NCBI GenBank assembly: GCA_037954665.1
Contig: JBBMOL010000180.1
Location: 434,001-498,000, forward strand
Source of the DNA: Laguncularia racemosa
Taxonomy: Eukaryota > Streptophyta > Magnoliopsida > Myrtales > Combretaceae
Direction: 5' to 3'
DNA: 64,000 nt
The notes under the pieces were generated by a model that saw nothing but the letters and a program-made list of their open reading frames with translations, was not told the DNA's origin and did no database searches. Numbering within the stretch: position 1 is the stretch's first letter; every line of letters starts with the position of its first letter. Below are positions 23,624-34,100 of this stretch, one piece after another. A program made the position numbers and the translations under genes.

Positions 23624-24437
23624 TAGGGGTAGGAATTGAGGGGCGGGCCAAAAATTTTGGCCCGCTGAAGCTGCTGGCCATTTTGACTCGCGCCCGCATG
23701 ACCCGTGGGACGGGGCGGGGCGGGCAAGTTCCCGCGGGCACGGGTTGGCCCGCGGACCCGCGATCAGAAAAAACTATCATGGTGGCCGTATTAGCACTGA
23801 TGAACCCTGCCGGCACTCGAGCACATGTTTACGGTATTAGCACTGAAGATCGGCGGTTCATCAGAGTGCACGGGTGCGCGGGTGCGGGTTGGCCATATTA
23901 ACACTGAAGATCGGCGGGAAGGATAGGAGGTCCGGCGGGGTTCATCAGTGCTACTACGGCCACCATTTTGTCGACGGTGGCCTTTTCGCCGGCACAGGGT
24001 ATGTCTGGACATGGAAAGAGGATCGTCATCTCTAGTTTGTGATTGAGTGTGGAGGGACGAGGGAGGAGTCGAGGGCCTCGTCGAGGACTGTCGACTCGAG
24101 GCGAGGACGACAGTCGACGGACGAGGGAGGACGGAGGAGTCGAGGTGACGACGGTCGACGGACGAGCGAGGAGTCGAGGTGAGGATGACGGTCGACGGAC
24201 GAGCGAGGAGTCGAGGTGAGGATGACGGACGCTGCGGATGAGGATGCGGTCGATGGAGTCGAGGACTCGAGGTGAGGATGACACAGGTGCGGGTCGTTGC
24301 GGGCCAGCCCACTTGGCCCGCGGAGCGGGGCGAGCTGATTTTGCTAACCTGCGAGACTTGTAGGCCACTGCGGGTCAGCTCACGATGACCCGCGGGCCGG
24401 GGCGGGCCGACCCATTTGGCCTGCATTACCGACCCTA
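23624..24437. mobile_element. Non-autonomous hAT DNA transposon, GC-rich
   Basis: A perfect 8-bp direct repeat CTCCCAAC flanks it (23616-23623 and 24438-24445). Its ends form an imperfect inverted repeat: TAGGGGTAGGAAT on the left, and TAGGGTCGGTAAT when the right end is read on the other strand. Both features are typical of hAT elements. The 814-bp interior is strongly GC-rich (GGGGCGGGCC words near both ends) and holds a short tandem repeat at about 24050-24285. There is no transposase. Long frames open on both strands here reflect GC richness. Confidence 0.85.
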
Positions 24438-25386
24438 CTCCCAACTGAAGTTGGGAAAAATTATCGAATTAGAACTAATTGAGCGAATTAATTCTAATTT
24501 AGACAACTAGTCGACGAAATCTCCTCTTTTTATTTTTAGAAAAAAAAAAAAAAAAGAAGAAGAAGAAAGAAAAACCAAAGATTCTCGATTTATGGGCTAT
24601 CCTATTAAAACCCTAAAGTTACCACATTACTCTTCTGAAATTTGAATTATGTTATGATACCTTTTTTTTTCATAAAAAAGAAGATATTAAAAAATGATAT
24701 AACAATTACACTAATAATGATTTGGAAAATAGTTTTTTATTTTTTTTAGAGTTGCCCCATAAGGATGTCTATATACCTGCTATTCGGGATCAAACAGGTC
24801 GTAATTCGCTTTTTAGAAAAAGCTTTAGTGGATTTGTTTTAGTTTTAAATATGAAAACACATCGAGTTTACGTTTGTTATCATTTTGAAATTTTCTAAAA
24901 AATTATAAGCCTAAGCTTTAATATTTTCTTTAAAAAAAACTTTGATTTAAGAAAAATCAATTTTGAATTCATTTTGAAAAAGAATTTTCTAAGTGATAAA
25001 ATAATTCATTGTTTTCAATCCATATTATTAATCTACCTTTATCTCATCCTAATTTTTTTTTATTTTTATTATTTTTTATTTTTTACGTTATATTATTGTA
25101 AACACCCCATTTTTGCCCTAGGAGTCAATAATTTTCAATAATAATCAATTTTCAAATTTTCCTAATTTTTCCCAAATTTTCCTAATTTAGCATAAAATAA
25201 TAAAAATGTTCAAAAAAATAAAAATAAATAGGAAAACACTTCAATTTTGAAAAATGATTTCAGAAATGGCAATAATAAATAATAAACAATTTTAAAAAAA
25301 TTTTGGAATTTTCAAAAAATACAAAAAATAGAAAAATCGCATTGCATATATGCAATTTGCAAAAATAAAAAAAAATCAGGAAAGTG

Positions 25387-25460
25387 GGCTAGCCCAGCTG
25401 GTCCAGACCGTGTCTAAGCGCGCGCGCAGGGGGGTCGAGGTCGAGGGTTCGAATCGCGGA
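25387..25460 (+). other. tRNA-like A box/B box module inside the solo LTR
   Basis: TAGCCCAGCTGG (25390-25401) matches a Pol III A box and GGTTCGAATCG (25446-25456) matches a B box. The starts are 56 nt apart, compatible with a tRNA or SINE promoter. The stretch between is GC-rich (GCGCGCGCAGGGGGG). I do not claim an intact tRNA: an acceptor stem is not obvious. Confidence 0.55.
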
Positions 25461-25798
25461 GGACGCAGTTTTTGCGTTTTACAATTTTTTCGACTTATCC
25501 AGGACACGTGGCAGACCCTGATTGGCTGGAAGAAACGTACGCGCCGGGCGCGTGATCATCTCCTACCTCGAGCCCGAGATCGCCGGCGAGAAGAAAAATT
25601 CGTATTTCGACCGTTTTGATCCGATTTTTTGCACAAATCCAACAGATCTTCAACAGAAATAAGATAAACACTATCTAATTGGAATCAAATCGCAACAAAT
25701 CGTTGGATAGGCACGGATCGGAGTTGGTTTTTCAACCGAAAATCCGATCAGCTTCAATCGGAGGAAATCCGAGCTTATCCAGCTCGATTTCAAACGCC

Positions 25799-25807
25799 TA
25801 TAAATAG
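25799..25807 (+). promoter_or_regulatory. TATA box of the solo LTR promoter
   Basis: TATAAATAG about 700 bp into the LTR marks the U3/R region. The same word occurs at the matching place in both element II LTRs on the opposite strand. Confidence 0.6.
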
Positions 25808-27984
25808 AGGAGGAGGTGAAGAAGCCAAAACACATATCAGAATTGCGAGAGAGAGAGAAAAGAGCGTAAATCGGAGGAGATCCAAGTTCGAGACCGCCGA
25901 TCGGAGTTGAGCCGCCGCAAGGAGACGTCCTAGGAGTAAGACGCCACCACCATCGGACTCAGCACCCTCAAGAAGCCAGGATTCGACACTTCACACGCCG
26001 CAAACGACCGCCGGAACGCCGTGAACGAGCCAACCCCGCCGACCGATCCGACCGACCCGATTCGATCACGACCGATTCGACCGACCCGCGCACCGATCCG
26101 GATCTAGGTAAGTCGGATTTTCCAGATTTTTTATTATTATTTATTTATTTATTTTGATTATTTGTTTATGTTGAATTTATTTATTATTATTTATTATTTT
26201 GTTAGCCATTTATTTATTTATATTTTCAATAAATAAGAAAATATAGAAATTATATTTTTCTAGGATTTAATAATGTAGAAAATAGAAAATAGGAAATAAG
26301 GAAAAATAAAATAAAAATAAATAAAAATATTAGAAAAATAATAATAAAATTTTAGATTTAAAAATATGATAGAAAATAAACTTAGGATAAAATTTTCAAT
26401 AAAAAAATATAAAAATCATAAAAATCACAAAAATCATAAAAAATTCAAAAATTACAAAAAAAATAAGTTTTAGCACTTAGAAAAATCCTTTTCTTCGAAT
26501 AAACTCAAAATAGATGTTTTCCCCCAAAATCATTTTCAAAAATCAAATTCAAAGTTTAGGCTTAGAAATTTTTAGAAAAATCCCAAAGATGTTAAGAACG
26601 TAAACCAAAAGAGTTTGCAAAATTAAAATTCATCAACAAATCTAAAAGTTTAAAAAAAAAGCGAACTACGGCTTGTTTGATCCTGAGTAGCAGGTACGTA
26701 GGCACCCATTAGGGTCAACCCCTAAAATGAACGAAAAATCCTTTTTTTCTTGAAATAAATCCAAAAACATAATAAAAGTAACAAAATTAACAGAAACACA
26801 TTTCTAAAGATGAACAATTTTAGGAGATTAGGTGGTAACCGCATAGGTTTTAATAGGTTAGCCTCCGGACTTAGAAACTCTGGTTTTCCCTTTTTTCTCT
26901 TCTCACAAAAACGAGAAGAGGAAATAACGACGACTAGTAGTCCAAATTAAGACTAATCCGCTCCTTTAGTCTTAATTCACTTTTTCCAACAACAGTTGGG
27001 TGGCGACTCCAAAAATCAAACGAAATTCCTAACTCAAGTCAAGGATCTAGATTAGATGAGCATAGGGTTTAGTTTAGATCGGATTAGGAATGGGAATTCA
27101 AAAATTAGACTCGACAATTATTATATTAGACATATTTATTTATTTATCAAAATCCTAAAACCTAAAAAAAAAATCTTTATATTTTTGGATTAAAAAAATA
27201 ATTTTCTTTATTTCTAATGGATAAATAAAGTAAATAAATAAATAAAATAAATAAAATCAACTAACCTGGATGCGATCGAGTCAGATCGAGTTGGCTAGGT
27301 TGTATTGGGTCAGATTTGTCGAGTCGAATTGCGGTGGTCAGAGACTCCTCATTGGTGGTGTTCCGGTAGCTTTCAAAGGTGGTTGAGGATTGCTTCTAAG
27401 CTTTTCGAGGGTGAGTAATCTAACTATGGTGGTGATTTTCTTCAAAAACTTCTTTAGGTGGTGGCTCGAAGCTTGATCGGCGGTTGCGGTTAGGGAGGAA
27501 CTCCGGCGAGCTTCAAAACCTTCTGATTTTCACTCTTTTCTCTCTTTTAATCCGTAATTTATCTTTCCCCCATCATGCTCTATTTATAGGCATCAGAAAT
27601 CAAGCTGGATAAGCTTGGATTTCCCTCCAATAGGCTCAAATCATATCCACGGTTAAAACCCATTTTTTATTTGCTCTAGATTCATATAAATCCTTAATTT
27701 TGTTACAATTTGTGTTAATTGGATGATGCTTATCTTATTTTTGTTAAAGATTTGTTGGATTTGTGCAAAAAATCGTATCAAAACAACCAGATTTCACTTT
27801 TCCCGCTGTCGGCGACCATTTCGGACAAAGGTTGAAGACGATCATGCGCTCAGTGCATGCTCTCCCTCCATTCAATCAAAAGCTAACACGTGTCTTAGGT
27901 GAGAAAAAAAATTGCAAAACGTGGATTTGCTTCCCCCTCGTTTAGAACCCCACCAAGCCCCCCCACCCCCCCCCACCTCTCTTT

Positions 27985-29040
27985 TTTTCCCCTTTCTTCT
28001 CTAAACTATTATTATCATTTAAAATATCTAAAAGAATTAAACATTATTATTTTTGTTTAGAAGAGAAAATTATCAAAATTTGATTTTAATTGAGGATGAT
28101 GATGAGTGATTATGATTTACAAAGTGACTAGTAAGGATATGGGCTAAGGTTTCAAAAAGTAAACCAATTACTATTACTTCTTAGTTCTTACTTGCAAATT
28201 GCATTAGTGGTCTCTCTTTTTTAGTTAAATGCAACCCAACTCAAAATAGGATGATCCATTTTAACCTATAAGTTAAACAAATTGGGTTCATTTATCTTAC
28301 CTTTTAAACTAGTTGAAAAATTCAATCGTAATAATTTTTTTAAACAAATTAAACAGGTTATCTCATTGGTCTCAACCCATTTACATAACTCAACAATAAT
28401 CTAATAGTATGACAACATTTCTCTCAATTTTTAACCCATCAAATAAGGAGAATCTTTTGAGTATTTATAAAGTTTAGCCATCACCATGACTCATTGAATA
28501 GCAATATAGTCGAGATGAGTTCTCCTCTTAATGGAATCCTCGATAAACTCCTCTTAAATCTAAACTCACAGAGAACCTCTCTAAATTGTTATAGGGCTTA
28601 AAGCCTAAAATTCGTTTTACCCTTCCATAAAGAAGAAGTATGACTATAAGCAAGTCAAGTTAAGACGACATAGTGTTGAGCTTAAACTTGAGCTTGACTT
28701 AACCTAAAACCAATCAAGCTTAAACTCAAATCAAAATAGCATTCAACAAACTCGAAATCAACTTAATTAAGTTTATTTATGTTCAATTTATTAAAAATAT
28801 ATTTAATTCTAATTAAAATAGGGTTAATATCTAAACTAAACTTGAACTCATCTAATATTTAAACTTGACTCGAACTTGATTAGATTTATAAATTAGTCAA
28901 GTTAAATATTATAAAATTTAATTTTATGGTAATAAACTATTAAAGTAGTTCAAACTCGAAGTTAATTTAATTATTATTAAATTAAATTTAAATAAATATT
29001 TATTACACAGACTAGCTCATAATAATTTGACTTATTTCCA
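27985..29040. other. AT-rich intergenic DNA with a dispersed repeat
   Basis: No coding frame. About 28680-29000 is a low-complexity repeat rich in CTTGAACTC/AACTTGACTC words. It resembles 56230-56585, including shared runs close to ATTAGTCAAGTTAAATATTA and AATAAACTA. Confidence 0.45.
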
Positions 29041-29084
29041 TCAATGGAGAAGAAAAAATAGAAGATGAGATAATATGCTATATG

Positions 29085-29090
29085 CACGTG
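29085..29090 (+). promoter_or_regulatory. G-box (CACGTG) upstream of the first PAP gene
   Basis: Palindromic CACGTG about 690 bp upstream of the start codon. Such sites bind bHLH or bZIP factors. A single copy at this distance is weak evidence. Confidence 0.3.
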
Positions 29091-29602
29091 GTATCTTGTG
29101 ATCGAAATTTTTTTTTAAAAAAAAAATGACGCGATCTGCTACGATATATTACCTGTTGTTTCTGACAATTCCATTCTAAGCTTGTCACTTTCGTAGCTTG
29201 TCCACGTCTGAATTGGGAACTTATTTATTTATTTTCCGGCCGAACCCTGTCCCGTTTCGAAATATGGTCAGTTAGACTTACATAAAATTGTAAATAATTC
29301 ACGTCACGATATTTCCCAGATCAGAAGAGACAAAAGATGCGCTTTTGAATGAGAATAATCAATGCAATGGCAATAAAATGACAATAATCACAATATGAAA
29401 TCACTCAATATGCCAACTTTAAAATGATTTCATTATTTTCCTCACATAAACAACATGACTTGCCCTCCTGTCCTCGTCCTTAACACACGCTCTAAGCTTA
29501 AATTTCAAACCTTTCATTAAAAAAAAAAAAAAAGAAACTAACCAAATGTTATAACTTAGCAAAAAGAGTCGACATCTTGAGTTTATATTCGTATAGTCCT
29601 AT

Positions 29603-29610
29603 GAATATTC
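29603..29610 (+). promoter_or_regulatory. P1BS-like PHR1 site of the first PAP gene
   Basis: GAATATTC fits the palindromic consensus GNATATNC bound by PHR1-type MYB factors in phosphate-starvation genes. It lies 168 bp upstream of the chosen ATG and just upstream of the TATA stretch. The second PAP gene has such a motif in a similar place. Confidence 0.5.
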
Positions 29611-29660
29611 CCCGAGTTGCATGCAATGGCTCCGCTATCTTGCATGTGAACGTATGACTT

Positions 29661-29681
29661 TTATATATATATATATATATA
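29661..29681 (+). promoter_or_regulatory. TATA stretch of the first PAP gene
   Basis: TTTTATATATATATATATAT about 100 bp upstream of the ATG is the likely core promoter. It is also a (TA)n microsatellite, so its length may vary between alleles. Confidence 0.5.
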
Positions 29682-29777
29682 GTAGCTTTCATAAGACACA
29701 CGACGTTATTTGGAAATTGACTTTGTGTGTTTGCGTGCCCGCGCGAGTGTGTGTGTAAGTTTTTTCATTTTTGCAAG

Positions 29778-32700
29778 ATGGGTGTTCTTGTAGGGGTTGT
29801 TTTAGTTTTGTGTTCGGCTTTGAACATAGCTAATGGGGGGAAAACAAGTACATACACTAGGAAAGAGGAGAAGGCAATTGATATGCCTCTTGATGCTGAT
29901 GTTTTCAGGATCCCTCATGGTTATAATGCACCCCAACAGGTTTGTTGTTTTCTTCTTTCTCTCTGTTCCTTTTTTTTATTTGATAGGATTTTCCATTGAA
30001 TTTTTGTGATCAAAATGGGAAGAAAGTTTGATTCTTTAAATCCAGATTGATCTATAATATTTCGCTGCATGGGGGGACTTTACTCATGAGGTTTTCTTTC
30101 TGTTTCTACCATGAAAAGTTGGTTTTTTTAATCCCAGAGTGTGTAATCTGTAGTTGGAATTTCTGATTATTCCGAAACCAATTGGATTCTGGGTGAAACT
30201 TTGTTTCTCCTGCCTGTGTGTTGGCTGTACATAAAAGTTTAATGAACAGAACTGGGTAAGGACACTGTTACTTTAATGTCATAGCTATATGACATGCCAC
30301 CATTTGATTAGAAATCAATGAGCCTCTGAATGAAGAGCTTATTTCTCAGTCGCGACAACAAATCCAGGAACAATTTGATTCATTGGAATATATGTTCTTT
30401 GGGTTGAATTCAGGTACACATTACACAAGGAGACCTTGTAGGGAAGGCAGTGATCGTGTCTTGGGTAACAACGGATGAGCCCGGATCTAGTGTTGTTCTA
30501 TATTGGCATGAGGGTAGCAACAACAAGAAGCTTGCCAAAGGAAAAGTTTCGACTTATAAATTCTATACTTACACTTCTGGTTACATTCATCATTGCACTG
30601 TCCGCAACTTGAAGGTGAGCCTCTCAAGAATCGGCATATTGTTGATGCTTATGATAAATCCTATGCTTTCCCTTGTTTTATGTTGACAGCTTGTAGTTGT
30701 AGACAGGAAAAGTCCATGAATATTCTCCCTGTTGAAAGTTTTGGTAAATTTGCTTGCAGTACAATACAAAATATTACTATGAAGTTGGGATGGGACACAC
30801 CGTCAGGCGATTTTGGTTCGTGACTCCTCCAGAAGTTGGTCCGGATGTTCCCTACACTTTTGGTCTCATTGGTAAGAATAAAAGAATCTTTTATGCCTTT
30901 TCCACTTAAAAAGCTATTAGAATTGGTTACGGAACTACTTGATTTAAAAGTTTAAATTTATACATAATTGAGTCCCTTTTGTGCTAAGACTTTTCAGTAA
31001 AAAAAAAAAATTAAGTAAAGGGAAATATCAATACTGTAAGGATCAAACTTAAGATCTCTTACTATTACAACTAAGATTCTTAATTAGCGTAAAAAGATGA
31101 ACATTTTATTGAATTAAGTTAAAAGATACTCTAATATCATATCGTATTTATTTTCATAATTTAACTGTCTAAAAATTTAAACTAAGTATGTTACAGTCTT
31201 TTCTATTGATTACTTAACACTAGCAACATAAACATTCTGCTTTGCGGTAGTGAATTGATCTTTCAATTCGTGATAGGGGTCTGTAGCCTCGTATCCAACT
31301 TTTTAGATACGCAAATGAGGTTGCTCCCTTATGACTAAAGCTGTTGCTGTGTTTTTTTTTTTTTTTCTCAGGTGATCTTGGTCAGAGTTTTGATTCAAAC
31401 AAGACACTCACCCATTATGAGAATAATCCGGAGAAAGGACAGACAGTCTTATTTGTTGGAGACCTGTCCTATGCAGATAACTACCCCAACCACGATAATA
31501 ATCGTTGGGATACGTGGGGAAGGTTTGTGGAGAGAAGCGCTGCTTATCAACCTTGGATATGGACAGCCGGGAACCATGAAATCGATTTTGATCCTGATAT
31601 TGTAAGTGCTAACAGATAATATTGTTCAGTCACACTCGAAAAAATTATCCAAATTGTTGATCTACCGAAGCATCATCACCATATTTAGCTCAATGCCTTT
31701 AGAATTGGAACTATGATTTCCTAGAGTGCGTGTTGCTATTAAAATGATATCAGAAGGACTGCATCTGTTGCAGGGTGAAACTAAGCCATTCAAGCCTTTC
31801 ACCAAGAGATATCGTACCCCTTTCAAAGCATCAAATAGCACTGCTCCATATTGGTACTCAATTAAGAGAGGTCCTGCGCACATCATCGTCTTGGCATCAT
31901 ATTCTGCATATGGTAAGGATATATACACCCTCAAGATATCCACGGAATCATCTCTAGTTAACTCCTTTTCAGAACTTAATTTACAGAAATCATGCATTCA
32001 TCAATCTTCGGTACTTAATTTCTTTTTTGTTTTCTTTTCTTTTCACCTTGCTAGGTAAATACACTCCTCAGTATAAGTGGCTTGAACAAGAACTACCAAA
32101 GGTCAACAGGAATGAGACACCATGGTTGATTGTTATGTTGCATTCTCCATGGTACAACAGCTACAACTACCATTACATGGAAGGCGAAACCATGAGAGTT
32201 ATGTTTGAACCTTGGGTTGTGCAATACAAAGTTGACGTGGTCTTTGCTGGTCATGTCCATGCCTATGAGAGATCCGTAAGTATAATGGACCATGCTTCTA
32301 TTTTTTGCTAAACAGTTGAATTCGGTTTAACTTCCTTCCTTACTAATCGCCAGAAACCTTCATATTTTACTTTGAAACACTTGGATTTCCATTTATCTCT
32401 CGTGTTGCTGATCGATTGAATCATTTACATTGCAGGAACGCGTATCTAACATTGCATACAACATTGTGAATAGTAAATGCTCTCCAGTAAAGGATCAATC
32501 AGCTCCAGTTTACATAACAATCGGGGATGGAGGAAATCTTGAAGGCTTGGCAAACAAGTAAGTCAATCCCGCAACCAAAACCTCCATCACTCTCAAAATT
32601 CAAAGAGGCTGTTTTAGACTCCTAGTTAACGTTCATAATTTTTTTCCTGGTGCTGCAGTATGACACAGCCACAACCAGCATATTCGGCTTACAGGGAAGC

Positions 32701-32848
32701 AAGTTTCGGTCATGCAGTTTTCGCCATTGAGAACCGGACCCATGCTTACTACAGCTGGCACCGGAATCAAGATGGCTATGCTGTGGAAGCTGATAAAATG
32801 TGGTTCTTCAATAGAGTTTGGCACCCTGTTGATGATTCAACCGTTTGA
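29778..32848 (+). CDS. PAP10-like: Purple acid phosphatase, PAP10/PAP12-like (tandem copy 1)
   Basis: A binuclear metallo-phosphatase that releases phosphate from organic esters outside the cell or in the vacuole. Exons: 29778-29939, 30414-30614, 30760-30871, 31372-31601, 31774-31912, 32055-32275, 32436-32557, 32659-32848. All introns are GT-AG and the product is 458 aa, close to the usual length of about 460-470. The order is a signal peptide (about 1-20, MGVLVGVVLVLCSALNIANG), an N-terminal fibronectin-like domain, then the catalytic domain. All five metal motifs are present: GDLGQ (D160), GDLSYAD (D189, Y192), GNHE (N226), MLHSPW (H311) and GHVH (H348, H350). Cys370 (NSKCSPV) matches the inter-subunit disulphide cysteine known in kidney bean PAP. 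N-glycosylation sites include DSNKT, SNST, NRNET and ENRT. An in-frame ATG at 29727 would add 17 residues; I chose 29778 because the signal peptide starts there. By sequence it is closest to Arabidopsis PAP10/PAP12, recalled from knowledge and not searched. Confidence 0.95.
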
Positions 32849-34100
32849 TTATAATGATGGATACATAGTATCTCTTTGTTTTCTTTCTTTTTTTCCTTTG
32901 TAACTTTTGTTAAGAGGCGTGTTTTATATCGGTTTCTTTGTAAGACGAAACTTCAATGTGGGTAAGAGTTTCATTCTATCCTATGATGGATCAAAGATAC
33001 TTCTACTTTGCAGCATGTGGAAAATGTTTTCTTAGGCTACTGTTTCCTAGTAGTAAGATAGATACGGTAGAAAAAAAATTGAATCCTTTCAATTAATTCA
33101 CATTTATAATTATCGAACCAAATAAACTATCAATCCAATCTATTAATAGGTCATTTGGGCTATGAGTTTAGACCTGGTCCAAAAACCATTTTTGGTCTCC
33201 CAACTTATTTATAAGCCTAAGTTAGTCTTCGGTTTTCTTATTCACGATTTCTTGGCTTAGTCAATTGCAGATAAGATTTATCGTAAGCCGTGTCATTCAT
33301 TCTCTCACTACTCACATATTTCGGATGTGCAGTCAAAAGCATAATTTATATTCACCAAAAACAACTTCATATCTTTGGTACTACTTATAAATATCCAAAA
33401 CTGTTTAATTGAAAAACTAAAGTTTTATTATTATCTTTCTAGTAACCTCTCAACTTCTACTAAAAATTTCTAATTTGGGTATTAAAGTAGTAACATTGGA
33501 TAGTCACGATGCCCCATAACTTTTAATTTCCTCCTATTTTGTAGTTTTACTTATCCACCTATTAAATCACCAAACAACAGAATCCCTTCAACTTGGTTCG
33601 ATTTGTAAACATTTTATAAAAACTTCTCTGTATACCAAACTTGAGTGAGTGAACTATTCTTATTAGGATCAAGCCCAGGCGAGAGCGAGCGAAGAACAAG
33701 GTATAATAGCGAGAGAGATGAGTAAATTTTGGATACAATCACAAAAAAGGATCTATCTTGACTTGATTTCGTTCAATTTAAAATAAACGCACGGGAAAAA
33801 AAAAAAAAAAAGAAAAAACAAGAAAGAAAAGAAAAAGAAAATAGATAGAGAGAAATTAGTGTATAAAAATTGGATCTATTACTAAACCTATCGATATATA
33901 TATATAAGCAAATGAATTTAAAAAAAAAATAATAATTTTCCTCATCACTGCAATGCCTGCTACCGAAACAGTAGTTACTGTGATACTAGTAGAATCATTG
34001 TATCCGATAATTGTTAGTCTAACAAAAAAATATATTTTGCGACAATTGTTTGTATTATGAACTTTGAAAAATATCTTAATGTACAAATTACAGGTACAAA
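32849..34100. other. Downstream region of the first PAP gene, no gene
   Basis: Likely 3' UTR first; a possible poly(A) signal AATAAA lies at 33121. After that it is AT-rich DNA with a poly-A/GA tract at about 33795-33850. The minus-strand frame at 33856-34131 is AT-driven and shows no domain. Confidence 0.5.

Larger units (their letters stand above)
25097..27116 (+). mobile_element. Solo LTR related to element II
   Basis: It starts TGTAAACACCCCATTTTTGC and ends TTAGACTCGACA. It is flanked by ATTAT at 25092-25096 and 27117-27121, a perfect 5-bp target duplication, with no internal region. The 2,020-bp sequence shares its ends, TATA box (TATAAATAG, 25799-25807) and tRNA-like module with the LTRs of element II but lies in the opposite orientation inside one of them. 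The intact target duplication and cleaner ends indicate a younger insertion that later lost its body by LTR-LTR recombination. A G-box-like CACGTGG lies near 25505. Confidence 0.92.
16159..27980 (-). mobile_element. Nested Tat/Ogre-like non-autonomous LTR retrotransposon (element II)
   Basis: A minus-strand LTR element. Its 5' LTR is at 23497-about 27980 (interrupted twice and truncated) and its 3' LTR is at 16159-18095. On the minus strand the 5' LTR is followed by TGGCAACTCTGCTGGGGAG (complement of about 23474-23493), a primer-binding-site-like sequence. The 3' LTR is preceded by the purine tract AAAGAGGGGCAG, complement of 18096-18107. The 5.4-kb body holds a dead DUF7745-type ORF (21469-22960) and a tandem-repeat zone (18340-19400). 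I found no gag, protease, RT or integrase, so the element depended on an autonomous relative. An hAT element and a solo LTR later entered the 5' LTR. Removing them leaves about 1.64 kb of 5' LTR against 1.94 kb for the 3' LTR; the missing 300 bp is the LTR start. Confidence 0.85.
23497..27980 (-). repeat. 5' LTR of element II, interrupted and truncated
   Basis: LTR-homologous blocks are 23497-23623, 24446-25096 and 27122-about 27970, separated by the hAT element and the solo LTR. The TATA box (CCTATAAATAG on the minus strand) is at about 27580-27590. The homology to the 3' LTR ends at a C-rich tract near 27960-27980; the first 300 bp or so of this LTR (minus-strand sense) are missing. Confidence 0.8.

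Noticed and set aside
23791..24444. Long minus-strand frame of 217 codons and an overlapping one of 156 codons
   Set aside because: Both lie in the GC-rich hAT element, overlap each other in different frames, and read as Ser/Arg/Pro-rich repeats of the internal minisatellite. GC richness removes stops by chance.
25350..25619. Plus-strand 89-codon frame in the solo LTR
   Set aside because: It lies upstream of the LTR TATA box across the tRNA-like module; GC-rich chance frame.
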